Below, piece by piece: positions 36,675 to 44,895 of a DNA stretch of 64,000 nt. Both the position numbers and the translations under genes were made by a program. Within the stretch, counting starts at the first letter, position 1. Every line of letters starts with the position of its first letter. The notes below the pieces were generated by a model that saw only the letters and a program-made list of their open reading frames with translations, had not been told where the DNA came from and ran no database searches. Source of the DNA: Alteromonas macleodii ATCC 27126 (GTDB taxonomy: Bacteria > Pseudomonadota > Gammaproteobacteria > Enterobacterales > Alteromonadaceae); contig NC_018632.1 in NCBI RefSeq assembly GCF_000172635.2, forward strand, positions 124,001 to 188,000, in the 5' to 3' direction.

Positions 36675-37565
36675 CTAAAGCAGTGAAGCTTGCTCTTGCT
36701 GAGGAACATCTGGTGGTTCGCACTTCACTTGGTTACGCCCACTATTTTTGGCGGCATAAAGCTGCTTGTCGGCAAGGCTTAGTAGCTTATCTACGCGCTG
36801 AGTGTGGGCGCCACTTACCCCAATACTGCAGGTCACTTTAATGTCGCTTTTAGGCAGCTGAATAATTTCTGCTTCCACCACTTTTCTGAAGTCGTCTAAA
36901 CGCTCACAGGCTTCTTTTAGTGGTGTTGACGGCATGTATATACAAAACTCTTCGCCACCAAAGCGGGAAATAATTTCGTCTGGAAAATAAAACTCAATAA
37001 GGGCCGCCATGGCTTTTAGCACAATGTCACCTGCGTCATGGCCATGGGTATCGTTTATCGATTTGAAAAAGTCTAGGTCAATAAGGGCGAGAGCGTGATC
37101 TTCAGACAGGTTTTGGTGTTGTACAGTAACCATGTAGAAGAAGTGGCGCCTGTTAGGCAAACCTGTTAAATAGTCGGTGTTGGCCACACGACGAATTTCT
37201 TCAACGCTCTCAATATATTCCACGTTCTGCATCACGCGACACAAGAATTCTTCATGACAGTAGGGCACTCGTAAGAAGTCATTTGCACCACTTTTAATAA
37301 AGTGCGCAGACATTAACATGCCTTTGCCTCCAGCAACGCCCATAATTGCCAACTGCTCTTTCGAAAAGGCTTTTCTTAAACTGGCGACAAAGTGCGTGCC
37401 TGTCATATCAGGCAACGTGTTGTCAGTGATAACAAGACGTACGTTTTTGTGTTCAGACAAGCATTGCATAGCGTCTGTAGCCGTTAGGCATTCAAACGCA
37501 ATAAAATTATGGCGCTGAAGTAATGAAACGGTTTTTGAGCGCAACACCCGATTAGTGCTTACCAC
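36675..37565 (-). CDS. Response-regulator diguanylate cyclase (REC-GGDEF), probable 3' part of a split REC-REC-GGDEF gene
   Basis: As read, 296 residues from GTG 37565. The first 120 residues form a receiver domain with the phospho-acceptor aspartate in LVITDNTLPD, the Thr/Ser in MGVAGG and the lysine region near IKSGANDFLRVPY. The C-terminal GGDEF domain has an active GGEEF loop and no RxxD site. Reading upstream of GTG 37565 in the same frame, the sequence continues the first receiver strand smoothly (TGVVVVSTNRVL), and the 7-base overlap with the upstream receiver frame occurs just after an A6 run. This suggests one original REC-REC-GGDEF gene. Alternatively, two separate coupled genes. 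Confidence 0.85.
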   Translation of the reverse strand: MVSTNRVLRSKTVSLLQRHNFIAFECLTATDAMQCLSEHKNVRLVITDNTLPDMTGTHFVASLRKAFSKEQLAIMGVAGGKGMLMSAHFIKSGANDFLRVPYCHEEFLCRVMQNVEYIESVEEIRRVANTDYLTGLPNRRHFFYMVTVQHQNLSEDHALALIDLDFFKSINDTHGHDAGDIVLKAMAALIEFYFPDEIISRFGGEEFCIYMPSTPLKEACERLDDFRKVVEAEIIQLPKSDIKVTCSIGVSGAHTQRVDKLLSLADKQLYAAKNSGRNQVKCEPPDVPQQEQASLL

Positions 37566-37951
37566 GACGACACCAGTAGACTTGTTTTTTCTAATCGGCT
37601 AATAAGACGATTGAGGTAGTCGTAGTTCTGCGAATTTTCTTTGGGAATGTAATCGACAACGTCACGTTCTAGGACTTTATCGCGAATAGCGCTATCTAAA
37701 CTTTCTGTTGTAGCAATGGTGGGAATGAAAGACTCAACCGTAAAGTCGATGGCTTCGCCTTTTGGTGCATCGGGAAGCGAGTATGCAACAATAGCACACA
37801 GAAAGGTTTCCGGCATATTTTGCGAAAACCGTGCTTTGCCTTCTGTCAGCGACGTCGCGCCAACGGGGGTAAGGCCTGCCCGGCGTACTAATTTCGCTAT
37901 AAGTTCAAGGTTGCCTTCACCATTTTCGATGATCAGCACGTGTTGCTGCAT
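37559..37951 (-). CDS. Degenerate receiver domain protein, probable 5' part of the split REC-REC-GGDEF gene
   Basis: A 130-residue receiver-like domain from ATG 37951 (TTG 37960 is also in frame). Strand 1 reads QQHVLIIENGEG and the terminal DYIPKEN lysine motif is present, but strand 3 reads AIVAYSLPDAP, without an aspartate at the normal phosphorylation position, so it is probably not phosphorylated in the usual way. The frame terminates at TAA 37559-37561, just past an A6 run (minus strand GAAAAAAC). A -1 shift at that run joins it exactly to the downstream REC-GGDEF frame. It may be the N-terminal half of a single protein produced by slippage, or the result of a real mutation. Confidence 0.8.
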   Translation of the reverse strand: MQQHVLIIENGEGNLELIAKLVRRAGLTPVGATSLTEGKARFSQNMPETFLCAIVAYSLPDAPKGEAIDFTVESFIPTIATTESLDSAIRDKVLERDVVDYIPKENSQNYDYLNRLISRLEKTSLLVSSW

Positions 37952-37993
37952 ACATTTCAACTTAGGTTTAGGCTACCTTGCCTATTAATAATG

Positions 37994-40165
37994 TTACGCT
38001 TTCTCCAGCTTTGCGTAAGCAAGTACCAGCCATTTGCTGCCAAATTCGTCGAAGTTTACTTGAACTCGACCGTGCTCACCACTCCCTTCGTAGTTAAGTA
38101 CGATCCCTTCGCCAAATTTACGGTGTACAACTCGCTCACCTAAACTAAAGCCCGTTTCTTCAAAACTCGCGTGCGACGTCGCTTGGCTAAAGCGGTTGTG
38201 CACGGGCCGCGAAATAGTCGATTTCAGCCTAACCTCTTCAACGCAGTCTGCTGGCATTTCGCGAATAAATCGAGAAGCAGTATGATACTTATCTTGGCCA
38301 TAGAGTCGACGACTTTCTGCATAAGTAATATACAACTTTTGCATTGCTCTGGTCATACCAACATAGCAAAGTCTGCGTTCCTCTTCCATTCGACCTGGCT
38401 CGTCGTTAGTCATTTGGCTAGGGAACATGCCTTCTTCTACACCTGCTAAGAATACCAGTGGAAATTCAAGGCCTTTAGCGGTGTGAATGGTCATCATTTG
38501 CACGGCATCCTGGTCTTTATCCGCCTGGGTTTCACCTGCTTCCAGCGACGCATGAGCTAGAAAGGCTGCCAGAGGCGACATTTCTTCGGCTTCTTCAGGC
38601 ACGATAAAGGTTTTACATGCAGTAACCAATTCTTCCAAGTTTTCTAGACGTGCTTGGGCTTTTTCTCCGCGCTCTGCTTGGTACATGGCGTACAGACCAG
38701 ATTGGCGAATAGCTTTATCGGCTTGTTGGTCAAGGGGCTCATCTAACGTGGATTGCTCTAGCTCAGTAATTAGCAACACAAAGCTTTGCATAGCGTTTAG
38801 CGCGCGGCCTTTGAAGCCACCTTCATTAATGAGCAACTGACACGCCTGCCACATTGAACAGTTGTGCATTCGCGCGGTGTCGCGCACTTGCGATAAGGTT
38901 TTCTCACCAATACCGCGACTTGGGGTGTTAACCACGCGTTCAAAAGCAGCGTCATCGTGCGGGTGGCTTACCATGCGCATATAGCCAAGGGCGTCTTTAA
39001 TTTCTTGGCGCTCGAAGAAGCGCAGGCCGCCGTATATGCGATACGCCAGCCCTTCGTGTAGCAAGGCTTCTTCCAGTACTCGAGACTGGGCGTTGTTTCG
39101 ATAAAGAATAGCGGTATCAGTAAGGGCGTTGCCTTGATTAAGCCAATCTTTGATTTTCGAAACAATAAAGCGCGCTTCATCTAGCTCGTTGAAACCCGCA
39201 TATACAGAAATAAGCTCGCCTTGCGCGTCTTCTGTCCAAAGTTCTTTCCCTAAACGGCCCGTATTGTTGTCGATAACCGTGTTCGCCGCTTTAAGAATGT
39301 TTCCTGTAGAGCGGTAATTCTGCTCAAGGCGAATAGTAGTAGGCTCGTTGAAGTCTTTCAGGAAGTGCTGAATATTATCTACGTTCGCGCCGCGCCAGCC
39401 GTAAATAGACTGATCGTCGTCGCCAACAATCATAATGTTATTATTACCACCACTACACAGCATACGAAGCCATGCATATTGGATATTGTTGGTATCTTGG
39501 AATTCGTCTACCAACACTGCACGGAAACGACGTTGATAGTGGACTAGTACTTCTGGGTTTTTAGCCCATAATTCATGTGCGCGTAGCAACAGTTCAGCAA
39601 AATCTACTAAGCCTGAACGGTCGCAAGCGTCTTGATATGCCGCATAGACTTCGCGCATGGTCTTTTGAATATGATCGCCGTGGGTTTCAATGTGCTGAGG
39701 GCGCAAGCCTTCGTCTTTGTTGCCATTTATGTACCACTGAATTTGACGAGGCGCCCAATGCTTTTCGTCCAGGTTCATGGCCTTCAGAATGCGGCGAATA
39801 AGTCGATACTGATCGTCCGAATCAATTATCTGAAAATTCTCAGGCAAGTTGGCTTCTGCATGGTGCGCGCGTAGTAAGCGATGCGCAAGCCCGTGGAAGG
39901 TACCAATCCACATATTGTGCAGGCTGCGACCCATCAACGACTCTATTCGGCCGCGCATTTCTTTGGCTGCTTTATTGGTAAAGGTCACTGCCAAAATAGA
40001 AAAAGGGGCGATGTTTTCAACTTCCATTAACCACGCAATGCGATGCACTAATACGCGGGTTTTACCACTGCCCGCGCCAGCCAAAACTAGGGCGTTAGAT
40101 AGTGGGGCTGCTACTGCTTCACGCTGTTTGTCGTTTAGCTCGTCTAGCAGTCGAGATACATCCAT
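37994..40165 (-). CDS. uvrD: DNA helicase II (UvrD)
   Basis: A 723-residue superfamily-1 3'-5' helicase needed for nucleotide excision repair (removal of UvrC and the excised oligonucleotide) and for mismatch repair. It has Walker A AGAGSGKTRVLVHRIAWL (about residue 30), VDEFQDTNNIQYAWL (about 217-232), GDDDQSIYGWRGA (about 247-260), the LEQNYRS motif and TIHTAKGLEFPLVFLAGVEEG near 560. The C-terminal segment VVHRKFGEGIVLNYEGSGEHGRVQVNF is the UvrD Tudor-like RNA-polymerase-interaction region. A perfect LexA half-site pair lies 61 bases upstream, so it should be SOS-induced. Confidence 0.97.
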   Translation of the reverse strand: MDVSRLLDELNDKQREAVAAPLSNALVLAGAGSGKTRVLVHRIAWLMEVENIAPFSILAVTFTNKAAKEMRGRIESLMGRSLHNMWIGTFHGLAHRLLRAHHAEANLPENFQIIDSDDQYRLIRRILKAMNLDEKHWAPRQIQWYINGNKDEGLRPQHIETHGDHIQKTMREVYAAYQDACDRSGLVDFAELLLRAHELWAKNPEVLVHYQRRFRAVLVDEFQDTNNIQYAWLRMLCSGGNNNIMIVGDDDQSIYGWRGANVDNIQHFLKDFNEPTTIRLEQNYRSTGNILKAANTVIDNNTGRLGKELWTEDAQGELISVYAGFNELDEARFIVSKIKDWLNQGNALTDTAILYRNNAQSRVLEEALLHEGLAYRIYGGLRFFERQEIKDALGYMRMVSHPHDDAAFERVVNTPSRGIGEKTLSQVRDTARMHNCSMWQACQLLINEGGFKGRALNAMQSFVLLITELEQSTLDEPLDQQADKAIRQSGLYAMYQAERGEKAQARLENLEELVTACKTFIVPEEAEEMSPLAAFLAHASLEAGETQADKDQDAVQMMTIHTAKGLEFPLVFLAGVEEGMFPSQMTNDEPGRMEEERRLCYVGMTRAMQKLYITYAESRRLYGQDKYHTASRFIREMPADCVEEVRLKSTISRPVHNRFSQATSHASFEETGFSLGERVVHRKFGEGIVLNYEGSGEHGRVQVNFDEFGSKWLVLAYAKLEKA

Positions 40166-40226
40166 AGTGTGGTACCTGTTAGTTGATAGTGTTATACATT
40201 CAGCAGCGCGCTATTATGCCACCTGC

Positions 40227-40242
40227 CTGTTAATTTATACAG
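40227..40242 (-). promoter_or_regulatory. LexA (SOS) box upstream of uvrD
   Basis: CTGT-TAATTTAT-ACAG: both conserved CTGT/ACAG half-sites of the gammaproteobacterial LexA operator with the required 8-base AT-rich spacer. It is 61 bases upstream of the uvrD start. uvrD is a known SOS gene in E. coli, so repression by LexA is expected here. Confidence 0.85.
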
Positions 40243-40476
40243 TCCAGTTTTTCCCAGTGAAGATAAACTTCAACGGCATTATACGTTCGTGTGCAATCAT
40301 GATTTTAAGTATTATTTAATGAAAGATACGAGCGCTCTGAACGTTCTATTAAATTAATGGAAGCACTCAGTTAGACGCAGCGAGAGAACAGGATGCTTTA
40401 ATGATGTATACATGTACGATACGGTTATTAGCTATAACGAATTAATTCGATAAATTGATCGAATTATGCGCTTGGT

Positions 40477-40498
40477 CGGTATTACATCGGTATTGCAT
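40477..40498. repeat. Two abutting 11-bp direct repeats upstream of cysE
   Basis: CGGTATTACAT and CGGTATTGCAT are adjacent and differ at one position. Tandem sites of this kind can be operators, but no regulator is identifiable. They lie 130 bases before the cysE start. Confidence 0.6.
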
Positions 40499-40627
40499 CA
40501 CATCAAACTCAGGTAAACTTTTACGCGTTCCCTTTTGTCAGCATAGATATGCCCAGCAAGGAACAAGTTAGATTGCTTACTCAATTTTCTTATAGAACAC
40601 AGCATTTTTATATAACGGGACATGCTC

Positions 40628-41434
40628 ATGACCGCACTTACTACGCCCATCGATTTTTGGTCTACGCTGAAACAAGAAGCGCAAGTTGTTGCTGAAAAAG
40701 AGCCTTTGCTGTCTAGCTATGTGCATGCCAGTGTTCTTGCACATCACAACTTTGAATCGTCGCTAAGCTTTATTCTGTCGAACAAAATGGCAGACGACGT
40801 TATGCCTGCGCTCGCCATTCGTGAAGTTTTCGATGAAGCTTACTTACTTGAACCTGGCATCAGCGAAGCGGCTATTGCTGACATTCTAGCGATTAAGGCG
40901 CGGGATGCGGCGGTCAACGATTACCTTACTCCCTTACTTCACTTTAAAGGTTTTCATGCTGTGCAAGTACACCGCATGGCGCATTACCTTTGGGTTCATG
41001 GGCGTCATCAGCTTGCTTTATTCTTACAAAGCCGCAACTCGGCAAGCTTTGGTGTAGATATCCACCCTGCTGCGCGTATAGGTAAAGGCGTCATGTTTGA
41101 CCATGCAACTGGCATTGTAGTGGGCGAAACTGCAGTGGTTGAAGACAACGTATCTATTTTGCAGAGCGTTACATTAGGTGGTACCGGTAACGAGTCGGGC
41201 GACCGCCACCCTAAAATTCGCCAAGGCGTGTTAATTGGCGCTGGCGCCAAGATCCTTGGAAATATTGAGATAGGTGAAGGCTCAAAAGTAGGCGCTGGTA
41301 GCGTTGTACTCAATAGTGTTCCAGCTCACGTTACTGTGGTGGGTGTTCCAGCTAAAGTGGTTGGGAGACCGGTTTGTCAAAGCCCATGTGAATCCATGCG
41401 CCAAAACGTACTAGAAGATAACTCCCACGTATAA
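40628..41434 (+). CDS. cysE: Serine O-acetyltransferase
   Basis: Makes O-acetylserine from serine and acetyl-CoA, committing serine to cysteine synthesis. The 268-residue protein has the N-terminal SATase helical domain (about residues 1-140, with ARDAAVNDYLTPLLHFKGFHAVQ) and a left-handed beta-helix of hexapeptide repeats (DIHPAARIGKGVMFDHATG, VEDNVSILQSVTLGGTG, GDRHPKIRQGVLIGAGAKILG). ATG 40628 is preferred over 40622 because GGGA is correctly spaced only for the former. A repeat cluster begins directly after its stop codon. Confidence 0.96.
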   Translation: MTALTTPIDFWSTLKQEAQVVAEKEPLLSSYVHASVLAHHNFESSLSFILSNKMADDVMPALAIREVFDEAYLLEPGISEAAIADILAIKARDAAVNDYLTPLLHFKGFHAVQVHRMAHYLWVHGRHQLALFLQSRNSASFGVDIHPAARIGKGVMFDHATGIVVGETAVVEDNVSILQSVTLGGTGNESGDRHPKIRQGVLIGAGAKILGNIEIGEGSKVGAGSVVLNSVPAHVTVVGVPAKVVGRPVCQSPCESMRQNVLEDNSHV

Positions 41435-41438
41435 AATT

Positions 41439-41536
41439 GGGGTCAGAGTACATTTCTGCTTTCGTAATAATGGGGTCAGAGTACATTTTTGTCTTCAGCG
41501 TATTTGAGCGATTAAATGTACTCTGACCCCATTATT
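41439..41536. repeat. REP-like repeat cluster (two direct copies and one inverted copy)
   Basis: GGGGTCAGAGTACATTT occurs at 41439-41455 and again at 41472-41488; the reverse complement AAATGTACTCTGACCCC is at 41514-41530. The second and third copies extend to a perfect 23-base inverted repeat (41466-41488 with 41514-41536) around a 25-base spacer. The right arm contains the TAA stop (minus strand) of the MASE1 diguanylate cyclase gene. Sequences of this type are known as REP elements mobilised by RAYT (Y1) transposases in gammaproteobacteria; no transposase is in this window. Confidence 0.88.
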
Positions 41537-43040
41537 TGAGGGTTATTGTGTTGCCGCCTTTTTCTTTTGATGCGTAGAGTGCGCGGTCGGCGCGCTGAAT
41601 GAGCGTCTCGAGTGTATCGCTTTGCTGCATAAGAGTGACGCCGAAGCTCGATGATAATGACACTTCTGAAATAATGATTGCGTTTATACCTTCACGTACC
41701 TTTTCCACCAAATTAAGGGCGTTTTGCTCGTTGATATTAGGCAGAAGCAGTACAAATTCGTCGCCGCCGAAACGGGCAAAAACATCCGCTTTACGCACAA
41801 TATCCTTCGTCACCTGACTTAAGCGGCGCAATGCATTGTCGCCGTCTACATGGCCTAATTCGTCGTTAATACGTTTAAACTTATCTAAATCAAACATAAC
41901 GAAATAAAGCGAGCTTCCAGATTCACGGCTCTGAGCCATTTCTAGTGCGCTGCGCTGAGCCAAATACTCCCGCGTATAAGCTTGGGTTAAGGTATCCACA
42001 AAAACACGGTCTTTGAGCAGAGCATTGTCTGCTTGTAACTGAGGAATGGCTATACCAAACAACGCGTTGGCTGCAATAACGTTGAGTGCAAACTGATACA
42101 CTTTGACGTAATCCATTAAGGCGAATATATGCACTAGCAAAACAATACATAGGCTGCTTATAGCAAGGCTTATAACATTACGCTTTGTACTTTCAGTACA
42201 CGCTATCCACATGTGGGTAATGGCGAGAAAAAAGATAGCAAATGCACTGTCACGAGACTGGGTAAGTTTTGCCAATAACATGACGAATAGTATGAGGGCC
42301 AAATTGATTGCCACTTTTTTAAAGTAGCTGTGTAAATCGGATGAAGCGCAGTTAGAAAATGCTAAGAGGTCTATTTTAGATGCCGCACTTATTTTTACTA
42401 ACAAGCCAGCAAAAAGAGGTGCAAGCACTACAACACCAGCCATATCCCCTATCCAAAAGGGCAGCATCGCTTCTTTAATATCCGCCGCTGACATCTGATT
42501 AGTGAGAACAAGTGAACCAATGACTAGTTGCGTAGCAACTAACGACGAAATACAGCCGATGATTAAGAACGATACGATTAATTGGGGTGTGGTGACGTCG
42601 GGCTTTCTCAATAGATGGCCGAGAACACTGGCTCCTGCATAGTAAGGGAGCATATGTGCAACGCCGAATAACACGCCGCCCCACATCATTTCTACGTTAC
42701 TTAACGGCAGCAAGTAGTTATGACCATTCCAGACGGTAATCGCAATGGCGGCCACCATAATAGGCACTACCGCGCGCCAACCTAAAACTAAGAAGCATGC
42801 AAGGGTGTAGCCTGCCGCAGGAAACCAAACACTGGCGTGTTCAGTGTATTCAACAATGCGTCCAATTTGCCATATGGCAATCCAAGACAAGATAATAAAT
42901 ACATCTTGATACAAGCCAGACAGTGGCTTAAACGGCCAAAAAGAGCGACCTGTCTCGGCATGTTCATGAACATTCGAGGTTGGCTTATCTACCTTGGACG
43001 CTTGTTGCGACCTTGACTTCGAGATAGCAGGTTTTTCCAT
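41532..43040 (-). CDS. MASE1-domain diguanylate cyclase
   Basis: A 502-residue membrane protein. Residues about 40-320 hold eight or so membrane segments of the MASE1 type (with the PLSGLYQDVFIILSWIAIWQIG start and WFPAAGYTLACFLVLG). A GGDEF domain follows (about 350-500) with the GGDEF loop at residues 425-429 and an RKAD inhibition site starting at 416, so an active, feedback-inhibited cyclase is expected. The stop codon TAA falls inside the REP-like repeat arm, so the C-terminus Gly-Asn-Thr-Ile-Thr-Leu-Lys may have been set by that insertion. It separates cysE from yigB. Confidence 0.9.
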   Translation of the reverse strand: MEKPAISKSRSQQASKVDKPTSNVHEHAETGRSFWPFKPLSGLYQDVFIILSWIAIWQIGRIVEYTEHASVWFPAAGYTLACFLVLGWRAVVPIMVAAIAITVWNGHNYLLPLSNVEMMWGGVLFGVAHMLPYYAGASVLGHLLRKPDVTTPQLIVSFLIIGCISSLVATQLVIGSLVLTNQMSAADIKEAMLPFWIGDMAGVVVLAPLFAGLLVKISAASKIDLLAFSNCASSDLHSYFKKVAINLALILFVMLLAKLTQSRDSAFAIFFLAITHMWIACTESTKRNVISLAISSLCIVLLVHIFALMDYVKVYQFALNVIAANALFGIAIPQLQADNALLKDRVFVDTLTQAYTREYLAQRSALEMAQSRESGSSLYFVMFDLDKFKRINDELGHVDGDNALRRLSQVTKDIVRKADVFARFGGDEFVLLLPNINEQNALNLVEKVREGINAIIISEVSLSSSFGVTLMQQSDTLETLIQRADRALYASKEKGGNTITLK

Positions 43041-43208
43041 GAGGACACAAAAACTACGACTTCAGTTTTCAGTGTATAACGAGTGAGCGTTAAAATCTAT
43101 ACACCCTAAGTGCGGCTCTCTAGACCTTTAATAATGCGGCTTACTCAAAGGTTCACATCCCGCAAAAGAATGAGTAGTAGAGGTCTGTATTTTCGAGATA
43201 AATAGCGC

Positions 43209-43949
43209 CTAGACAAATTGAATAAGCTCTTCTAATGAATCAAGTTGAACGTGTGGAAGTACTGAAACGGGTTCTAATTTCAACTGCATTGGACGATTAC
43301 ATGCAAACCAAGCCGACTGATAGCCTGCATTAATGGCACCGAAGACGTCTTTAATAATATTATCGCCCACATGTAAAATGTGCGACGGCGTTACCTTTAT
43401 CAGTGAGGCCGCTTCATCAAACATGTTTTGAGCAGGCTTCATAGGCCGTTCCACACTGGCGTGTAAGATCGCCGTGAAGTAACGGTCTAACCCTACTTTT
43501 TGCGCGTTTACATTGCCGTTAGTAATACCAACGAGCGGTAAGTGCTGGCTAAGTTTATCGAGGGTGTGGTGAACATTGCTGGCTAATGCAAAATCGCTTC
43601 TTGCGTCATAAAAACAATTAAAGCAGCTGTCTACAGCAGCACGTAATGCAGTGTCTTCTGTAGGGACTATTGATAACTGGTTTGCTGGCGTGCCAGATAG
43701 TGCAGCGTTTAAAACAACGCGACGAAGCTGCCCCATATCAGAAGCCAACCGCGCGTCTTTGGCGATAGCCGCACGTTTAAGCTGTAGCCAATCAAGTGAT
43801 GTTAGCTTAGCCGCATGTTTGTGATGTTCAGCAATATGCGCTTGAAGGGCTTGCTCTGCGCGTCGAATAATAGGTTCATTATTGTAGAGGGTGTCATCAA
43901 GGTCGAAGGTCATAGCCTCGACGTTATTGATAGACCTGAAAAACTGCAT
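43209..43949 (-). CDS. yigB: HAD-family phosphatase YigB
   Basis: A 246-residue HAD phosphatase. Motif I is DLDDTLYN (about residue 16, nucleophile plus acid Asp), motif II GITNGN (about 137), the motif III lysine in ERPMKPAQNMF and motif IV HVGDNIIKDVFGA (about 197-210). E. coli YigB dephosphorylates FMN and the riboflavin intermediate 5-amino-6-ribitylamino-uracil phosphate. The gene is 20 bases after xerC in the conserved dapF-DUF484-xerC-yigB operon, which supports the name. Confidence 0.9.
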   Translation of the reverse strand: MQFFRSINNVEAMTFDLDDTLYNNEPIIRRAEQALQAHIAEHHKHAAKLTSLDWLQLKRAAIAKDARLASDMGQLRRVVLNAALSGTPANQLSIVPTEDTALRAAVDSCFNCFYDARSDFALASNVHHTLDKLSQHLPLVGITNGNVNAQKVGLDRYFTAILHASVERPMKPAQNMFDEAASLIKVTPSHILHVGDNIIKDVFGAINAGYQSAWFACNRPMQLKLEPVSVLPHVQLDSLEELIQFV

Positions 43950-43969
43950 TGGGAAACCTTCTAGTAGCG

Positions 43970-44890
43970 TTATTTCTTATGTGCGCGAGGGTGAGCCGCG
44001 TCATAAACCTTAGCGAGATGCTGAAAATCCAGATGGGTATAAACTTGTGTTGTTGACAAGTTAGCATGACCTAATAGCTCTTGAACCGCACGCAAATCTC
44101 CGCTGGATTCTAATACGTGGGTAGCAAAGGAATGGCGCAGTTTGTGAGGGCTTACTTTTTGTGACAGCGACTGTTCGCTTGCCATTTTATCGAGGCGATT
44201 AGCGACTTGTCGATTGGATATGCGGGTTTTGCGCTTACTCACAAAGACCGCACTTTCGTAAGGTGATGCGTAGGCAGGGCGTACCTTTAACCACGCGTTA
44301 AGTGCTTTTTGTGCGTGTCGGCCTAACGGAAGTATTCGCTGTTTACTTCCTTTACCCATGACCTTCACGGTACCGTCCTTTAGACAGTCGGCCAAATTAA
44401 GCCCAGTCAGTTCGCTCAAGCGCAGTCCACAGCCATAAAGTAGCTCAAACATAGCCACATCACGTAATTGCATACCTTCATCGTCGTCACTGCTTCGGGG
44501 GGAGGCATTAAGAAGCTGCTGCATTTCATCTACGCTTAGTTGCTTAGGCAATGGCTTCCCTTGTTTCGGAGCTTGAATACCCTCTACAGGGTTGCTGAAT
44601 AGTTGCTGATGATCGATAAGATATTGGCAGAAGGTTCTAAGTGCCGATAGGCGCAATGCTATACTGCGCGGGCTGTGCCCTGACATCTTTGCATCAGCCA
44701 TTACCCGCTTTATGTCGCTCGGCGTCAGCCCCGACCACTCGTAAAGCCCAAGTAGCTTTGCAACTTCTGTGAGTTGGCGCTGATAATTTTTGATAGTGTG
44801 AAGAGATAACCCACGTTCTACCTGTAGATGTAGCAGAAACTTATCTAGCCATTGCTGGCAAGGCTCGCTTATCAATGCGTCCGTAGACAC
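43970..44890 (-). CDS. xerC: Tyrosine recombinase XerC
   Basis: A 306-residue site-specific recombinase that, with XerD, resolves chromosome dimers at dif. The N-terminal SAM-like DNA-binding domain has QVERGLSLHTIKNYQRQL; the catalytic domain keeps Arg in GLRLSELTGL, Lys in GKGSKQRILPLG, His/Arg in HKLRHSFATH, the second His in LLGHANLSTTQVYTH and the nucleophile Tyr in that segment. It sits between DUF484 and yigB with gaps of 5 and 20 bases, the usual operon order. Confidence 0.96.
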   Translation of the reverse strand: MSTDALISEPCQQWLDKFLLHLQVERGLSLHTIKNYQRQLTEVAKLLGLYEWSGLTPSDIKRVMADAKMSGHSPRSIALRLSALRTFCQYLIDHQQLFSNPVEGIQAPKQGKPLPKQLSVDEMQQLLNASPRSSDDDEGMQLRDVAMFELLYGCGLRLSELTGLNLADCLKDGTVKVMGKGSKQRILPLGRHAQKALNAWLKVRPAYASPYESAVFVSKRKTRISNRQVANRLDKMASEQSLSQKVSPHKLRHSFATHVLESSGDLRAVQELLGHANLSTTQVYTHLDFQHLAKVYDAAHPRAHKK

Positions 44891-44895
44891 TACAC

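Larger units (their letters stand above)
40166..40627. other. Divergent intergenic region uvrD-cysE
   Basis: A 462-base region with no supportable gene. It contains the LexA box for uvrD, a 12-base palindrome CGAATTAATTCG at 40438-40449, and two adjacent direct copies of CGGTATT(A/G)CAT at 40477-40487 and 40488-40498. The cysE ribosome site (ACGGGA) precedes ATG 40628. Promoters for both genes must lie here. Confidence 0.6.
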
